Notes under the pieces: model-generated
Seen by the model: only the letters and a program-made list of their open reading frames with translations
What the model was told of the DNA's origin: nothing
Databases searched by the model: none
Shown: in pieces, positions 60,369 through 64,000 of the stretch
Layout of the letters: each line of letters starts with the position of its first letter
Position numbering within the stretch: position 1 is the stretch's first letter
Position numbers and translations under genes: made by a program
Assembly: GCF_000317475.1 (NCBI RefSeq)
Contig: NC_019729.1
Coordinates: 1,564,501 to 1,628,500, forward strand
Length of the DNA stretch: 64,000 nt
Direction: 5' to 3'
From: Oscillatoria nigro-viridis PCC 7112
Lineage (GTDB): Bacteria > Cyanobacteriota > Cyanobacteriia > Cyanobacteriales > Microcoleaceae

Positions 60369-61856
60369 ATGAATCTTGGAATCATTAAGGGTATTCAATT
60401 ACCAGCTTGTGATGTTGACCTGCTAACATTAGGCAGGCTAATTGCTGTACCATTCAGGCAAAATATCAGAGAAGGTGAGGTACTCTGGCTCTATCCCAGT
60501 CAACACCTTCCTGATAATCTTAGCCTCGATCAATACTATCAGACTCAATATTTGACGAAGGCGGAAAGTGCATTTGCTGAACTTCAAACATATCCTATTC
60601 AGATTAAAGTATGGGCGCGTTGTGAATATCATTGGCGGATTAATCCACAACAAAAGTACCTTCTAGAGAAGATTGCCAAGTCAACCGTTTGGAAATTGGA
60701 AGCTTTGGAACATATTTTTGCACAATACCAAGTTCTCAAGCTATTGATTTTACGAGTTTATCGCCTGTCTAATCCTTGCGTAGTCAATGTGCAAACAGAG
60801 TCAGGAGCCTTCTATTGGCCGCAGCGCGACGATGTGATGGCAATGAATAGCGAGATTGATACTCCGGTGATTTCTGAAGCTAGTTTTTATCAGCGTAAAG
60901 CTCTCTTGGTGGCGGGAGAAGTCTATCCTTATAAATATTTAGAAGCTTTGCAGTTGCAAGTTGAGGAAATTGGTAGTAGCAACTTAGCTGCCAATCCGCT
61001 CAACGATGATATCAAAATGTTTCTAGGTTGGTCGGAAAAATTACCCACAACACAACCAGACCCGGATTTAGCATGGATAAGTGCGATCGCACAAATCGGA
61101 AACTCTAGCGATGGTAATACATTTGAAAAGTTAGTCCGCAAAAGTTTTGTCAAGCTAGGTTTTGTCAATTCTAACACCAATCCGAAAGCTAGTCTCAATC
61201 CAGAATCGACAGGCGGCGCTGGTGGTTTAGACTTTTATTGCGAGACTCCCTATCCAGTAGCGGGAGAGTGCAAAGCTAGCAAATTTGAAAGTGTACCTAA
61301 TAGTGTAACGGCTCAACTAATTCATTTAGGTTTGACTCACTTGGGTCAAGATAAGTTCGATCGATCCGTTAAAATTATTTTGGCGGCTGGGCCTTTAACT
61401 AATCCAGCTAATCAAGCAGCTATTGGTAGTAAAATGAACGTAATTCGCCCTGAAACATTGCAAAAGCTGGTTGAACTGAAAGCTAAGCAACCAGGTTCGA
61501 TCGATTTATTACAGTTAAAACCTTGTTTAGAACAACAGCCGTTTGGTGAGGAAGCCGATGCTAAGGTTAATCGCTATATTGACGAGGTGCGGGAAAAGCT
61601 TAAAGTGCGATCGCACATAGTTCAGCTAGTCAAAGACTTTTTGGAAAGAACAAAATCAACAAGTGTTGAATTTAATCAGCTTCACGGTGCTTATGCCTTT
61701 TCTATGTCGCCCCAACCTTCTTTAAAATATGAAGAAATGCACCAAATTTTAATAGAACTTTCCTCACCTTTGACGGGTTACTTAGGGCGAATTAAAGGCG
61801 AAAATTGGCAAAGCGATCGCTTTTATTTCCTGCGCGACTTGCCGCTAGATGATTGA
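60369..61856 (+). CDS. DUF1802-like protein fused to a PD-(D/E)XK nuclease domain
   Basis: A 495-residue protein. The N-terminal half (LPACDVDLLTLGRLIAVPFR, EVLWLYPSQHLPDNLSLDQY, IKVWARCEYHWRIN, LKLLILRVYRL) matches cyanobacterial DUF1802 from memory. The central part is a restriction-type nuclease: Glu253 in GNTFEKLVRKSFVKLGF, Asp288 in GGAGGLDFYCETPYPV and Glu300-x-Lys302 in AGECKASKFE. The C-terminal 150 residues are helical. Start ATG 60369 is 1 nt after the ATPase stop. An intact PD-(D/E)XK core beside an ATPase and a DNA-binding protein is a typical pattern for mobile-DNA defence or DNA repair. No phage-defence family is recognised. Confidence 0.78.
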   Translation: MNLGIIKGIQLPACDVDLLTLGRLIAVPFRQNIREGEVLWLYPSQHLPDNLSLDQYYQTQYLTKAESAFAELQTYPIQIKVWARCEYHWRINPQQKYLLEKIAKSTVWKLEALEHIFAQYQVLKLLILRVYRLSNPCVVNVQTESGAFYWPQRDDVMAMNSEIDTPVISEASFYQRKALLVAGEVYPYKYLEALQLQVEEIGSSNLAANPLNDDIKMFLGWSEKLPTTQPDPDLAWISAIAQIGNSSDGNTFEKLVRKSFVKLGFVNSNTNPKASLNPESTGGAGGLDFYCETPYPVAGECKASKFESVPNSVTAQLIHLGLTHLGQDKFDRSVKIILAAGPLTNPANQAAIGSKMNVIRPETLQKLVELKAKQPGSIDLLQLKPCLEQQPFGEEADAKVNRYIDEVREKLKVRSHIVQLVKDFLERTKSTSVEFNQLHGAYAFSMSPQPSLKYEEMHQILIELSSPLTGYLGRIKGENWQSDRFYFLRDLPLDD

Positions 61857-62803
61857 GATACGTCAAGGGCGATTAAGAGCGGGATAGATTCGCTCGCGCG
61901 TACTTTATCCAATTTCCTATACAGCATCAGGATCTACGCCCAATTCCCGCAATCTCGCCGCCAACCTTTCAGCGCGTTGATGCTCCTCTTGGGCACGTTG
62001 ACCCTGCTCTTGGGCGCGTTCGCGTTCCATTGCAGCTTCCTGTTCGAGTTGCCGCAATTGAGCGTTTTCTGCCTTAACTAACTCCTCTACCAATGGCGGG
62101 TTTAGTATTTCATCCACCGATAAAACCAGATCGGGAAATACTACAGACACAATTTCCTCACCAGGCAAGAAATCTGTATACGTGTAACCATCTTCACCTT
62201 CAATCAATGCAAAAAGCCTAATTTTTTGCTTACCAACTTTAGGGTCAACAATGCAATATTCTGGCACATTCGCTAATTCGTACTCTCCGCGTTTAATCAC
62301 GTAATCTTCGCGGCGATTTTCGCTGACAACTTCTACCACTAACAGCGGCTTTTCATCAAATTCGAGGATACCTGCACCTGGTCTAGCAGCAGCTTGTTCC
62401 AAAAGACTTTGAGTGCAGACAACTACATCGGGAATCCGAGATTTATCTTCATCTGTTCTCACTCCCAGACCCGTTTTTACTACTAAGTCGAGATTGTGTT
62501 CAGCTAAGTAACGCTGCAATTGGTAAACTAAATATTCGCAAATTTTGATGTGTAAAACTGTGGCTGTTGGCATCGGGATTAATTTGCCTTTGTACAGTTC
62601 ATATCTTACATCAGATTCTCCTTGATAAACTCGGTATTCTTCAAAAGTTAATGTCGGCAAAGTATCGAGCTGTTTTTCTTCGACTGCTGGCACAACAGAT
62701 TGAGACATATATTTTTACCTATCTCGATAGTTTTCTATTATACTAAATTTTGATTTTAACAGTATAGGCTTCGGTTCGGCAAAGATCGCCCTTCTTGACT
62801 CCA
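61835..62803. repeat. Segmental tandem duplication, unit 1
   Basis: The stretch from CGACTTGCCGCTAGATGATT (61835) is repeated from 62804 at about 968-bp offset. Unit 1 begins inside the last codons of the nuclease gene and includes one Uma2 gene. Confidence 0.9.
61917..62708 (-). CDS. Uma2 family (DUF820) putative restriction endonuclease, copy A
   Basis: A 263-residue Uma2 protein. TLTFEEYRVYQGESDVRYEL, KGKLIPMPTATVLH, RIPDVVVCTQSLLEQAAARP and LLVVEVVSENRREDYVIKRG show the family core with its acidic residues. The C-terminal coiled coil QLRQLEQEAAMERERAQEQG is longer than in the neighbour. It is convergent with the nuclease operon; 61 bp separate the stops. Nearest relative is the Uma2 at 44.8 kb, with which it shares long identical stretches. 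Confidence 0.9.
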   Translation of the reverse strand: MSQSVVPAVEEKQLDTLPTLTFEEYRVYQGESDVRYELYKGKLIPMPTATVLHIKICEYLVYQLQRYLAEHNLDLVVKTGLGVRTDEDKSRIPDVVVCTQSLLEQAAARPGAGILEFDEKPLLVVEVVSENRREDYVIKRGEYELANVPEYCIVDPKVGKQKIRLFALIEGEDGYTYTDFLPGEEIVSVVFPDLVLSVDEILNPPLVEELVKAENAQLRQLEQEAAMERERAQEQGQRAQEEHQRAERLAARLRELGVDPDAV

Positions 62804-63700
62804 CGACTTGCCGCTAGATGATTGAGATACGTCAAGGGCGATTCCCTTCGGGATATCTTCGCTTCACGTACTTCATCCAAGTTCCTACACAGCATCAGGA
62901 TCTATGCCCAATTCCCGCAATCTCGCCGCCAATCTTTCAGCTTTCTGCAATTGAGCTTGTTCTGCCTTAATTAACCCTTCTACCAATGGCGGATCTAAAA
63001 TTTCATTGACTGATAATCTCAGATTGGGAAATACTACAGATACCATTTCCTCACCCGGCAAGTAATCTACCTGTGTATAAACGTCATCACCTTCTGGAAA
63101 TGCCATAACTCGCACCCGCTGTCTGTTTTGTGTCGGATCGACAATCACATATTCCGGCACGTTAGCCTGTTCGTATTCTGTTCGTTTAAGTACATAATCT
63201 GCCCGCCGATCTTGGCTCACTACTTCTACTACAAATAAAGGTGTTTCGCTCAAGTCTAAGATGCCAGAACCAGGTCTGGCAAGAACTTGTTGCCACAAAC
63301 TTTCTGTGCAAACAACTACATCGGGAATGCGGGATGTAGCATCTTCGGTTCTGACTCCCACAGAAGTTTTTACGACTAAATCTAGATTGTGTTCAGCTAG
63401 GTAACGCTGCAATTTGTAAACCCAAAATTCGCAGATACTGGTGTGTAATGCGCTAGCCGTTGCCATCGGTATTAATTTGCCTTTGTACAATTCATATTTT
63501 ACATCGTCATTGCTTTGATAAACTCTGTATTCTTCAAAAGTTAATGTGGGCGAAGTATCGATCTGTTTTTCTTCGACTGCTGGCACAATAGATTGAGACA
63601 TATATTTTTACCTATCTCGATAGTTTATTATTATACTCAATTTTGATTTTAACACTCAAGGCATTGAGTACGAAAAGATCGATCGCCCTGATTGACAATC
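62804..63700. repeat. Segmental tandem duplication, unit 2
   Basis: Begins with the same tail of the nuclease gene (CGACTTGCCGCTAGATGATT) in a place where no nuclease gene precedes it, then carries Uma2 copy B and a copy of the upstream region (CCTATCTCGATAGTTT). It diverges from unit 1 beyond about 63700. Confidence 0.85.
62885..63601 (-). CDS. Uma2 family (DUF820) putative restriction endonuclease, copy B
   Basis: A 238-residue Uma2 protein, tandem duplicate of the preceding one: TLTFEEYRVYQSNDDVKYEL, KGKLIPMATASALH, RIPDVVVCTESLWQQVLARP, LFVVEVVSQDRRADYVLKRT. Its coiled coil is shorter (LIKAEQAQLQKAERLAARLR), which accounts for the length difference. Substitutions are spread over the whole gene, so the duplication is old enough to have diverged or has been under different selection. 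Confidence 0.9.
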   Translation of the reverse strand: MSQSIVPAVEEKQIDTSPTLTFEEYRVYQSNDDVKYELYKGKLIPMATASALHTSICEFWVYKLQRYLAEHNLDLVVKTSVGVRTEDATSRIPDVVVCTESLWQQVLARPGSGILDLSETPLFVVEVVSQDRRADYVLKRTEYEQANVPEYVIVDPTQNRQRVRVMAFPEGDDVYTQVDYLPGEEMVSVVFPNLRLSVNEILDPPLVEGLIKAEQAQLQKAERLAARLRELGIDPDAV

Positions 63701-63734
63701 AAGCAATTTGATCCGGTTAAATATTTAGTTCAGT

Positions 63735-64000
63735 TCACCATTTGGGCGATCGCTGTAATAAGGCTGTAGCTGCCTCGCTGTCGAGAGGTTTAGAGAAAAA
63801 GTACCCCTGACCGTACTCGCAGCCGATCGCCCGCATTTGAGCCAACTGGGCGGCGGTTTCGACCCCTTCTGCCACTACCTCCATCCCCAAACTGCGGGCC
63901 AGCATCACGATCGCCCGCACGATTTCCAAATTTTCACCCGTTTCTCCGATGCGACTGACAAAAGAGCGATCGACCTTCAAAATATTAATCGGAAACTTGT
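63735..64000 (-). CDS. EAL-domain protein, C-terminal end (5' part outside window)
   Basis: The frame is open to the window edge. The visible residues KFPINILKVDRSFVSRIGET, VRAIVMLARSLGMEVVAEGV, ETAAQLAQMRAIGCEYGQGY and FFSKPLDSEAATALL are the end of an EAL (c-di-GMP phosphodiesterase) domain, with the Asp of KVDRSF and the Glu of VAEGVE, both metal or substrate ligands, present. Such proteins often carry GGDEF and sensor domains upstream, which cannot be seen here. Confidence 0.93.
   Translation of the reverse strand, partial: KFPINILKVDRSFVSRIGETGENLEIVRAIVMLARSLGMEVVAEGVETAAQLAQMRAIGCEYGQGYFFSKPLDSEAATALLQRSPKW

Overview
The window is chromosomal DNA of a cyanobacterium. It carries psbA (photosystem II D1), a CpcT-type phycobilin lyase, the sulfolipid genes sqdB and sqdX, a GUN4-domain protein and a TLP40/CYP38-type lumenal cyclophilin. 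GCGATCGC (HIP1-type) octamers are dense throughout. The heavy load of heptanucleotide repeats, palindromic MITE-like elements and families such as Uma2, MORN, DUF4291 and DUF1802 suggests a large-genome filamentous Oscillatoriales (Microcoleus/Oscillatoria-like). That placement is inference from gene content; no rRNA is present.

Layout. 1-6 kb: 3' part of a giant AAA-GAF histidine kinase, then a complete but frameshifted IS1634-type element with 57-bp inverted ends. 6-10.5 kb: KTSC protein, cpcT, and sqdB and sqdX flanking a DUF4291 gene and a decayed ORF. 11-18 kb: signalling genes (GAF-GAF-adenylate cyclase, REC-histidine kinase, zinc-ribbon GUN4), a tRNA-Arg(CCU) split by a group I intron, a YdcF protein and a GAF protein. 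18-23 kb, minus strand: plsX-fabH-fabD-plsC lipid cluster with a pstS remnant between fabD and plsC. 23.5-30 kb: dacB, rpsP-khpA, phoH, a HutX-like protein, a DUF6816 protein and psbA. 30-31.4 kb: a tight unknown-protein/PIN pair resembling a toxin-antitoxin operon. 31.6-38 kb: GerMN protein, ArsR regulator, accB and efp, lumenal cyclophilin, and thiL carrying an in-frame palindromic repeat. 38-46 kb: truncated TPR protein, cysteine desulfurase, a phospholipase D-like lipoprotein with EF-hand and HhH domains, Ca2+/H+ antiporter, Uma2 and DUF6391. 46-52.5 kb: tandem MORN proteins, a Pro-rich lipoprotein, a TnpB element and a retropepsin-like protease. 52.9-57.4 kb: gpmI, a 384-bp MITE-like palindrome, secG, a metzincin-like protease, a Nudix hydrolase and a rhodanese-fold protein lacking the catalytic Cys. 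57.8-61.9 kb: a tight three-gene operon (winged helix, P-loop ATPase, DUF1802/PD-(D/E)XK nuclease). Two Uma2 genes from a segmental duplication follow, then the 3' end of an EAL-domain gene.

The best candidate for an undescribed system is the wHTH-ATPase-nuclease operon at 57.8-61.9 kb, with a perfect palindrome in its divergent upstream region. Next are the PIN-domain pair at 30.1-31.4 kb and the Ca2+-binding nuclease-like lipoprotein at 40.7-42.4 kb. Small mobile palindromes have shaped the window: one lies inside thiL, one stretch of repeat ends a TPR gene, and several make up whole intergenic regions.
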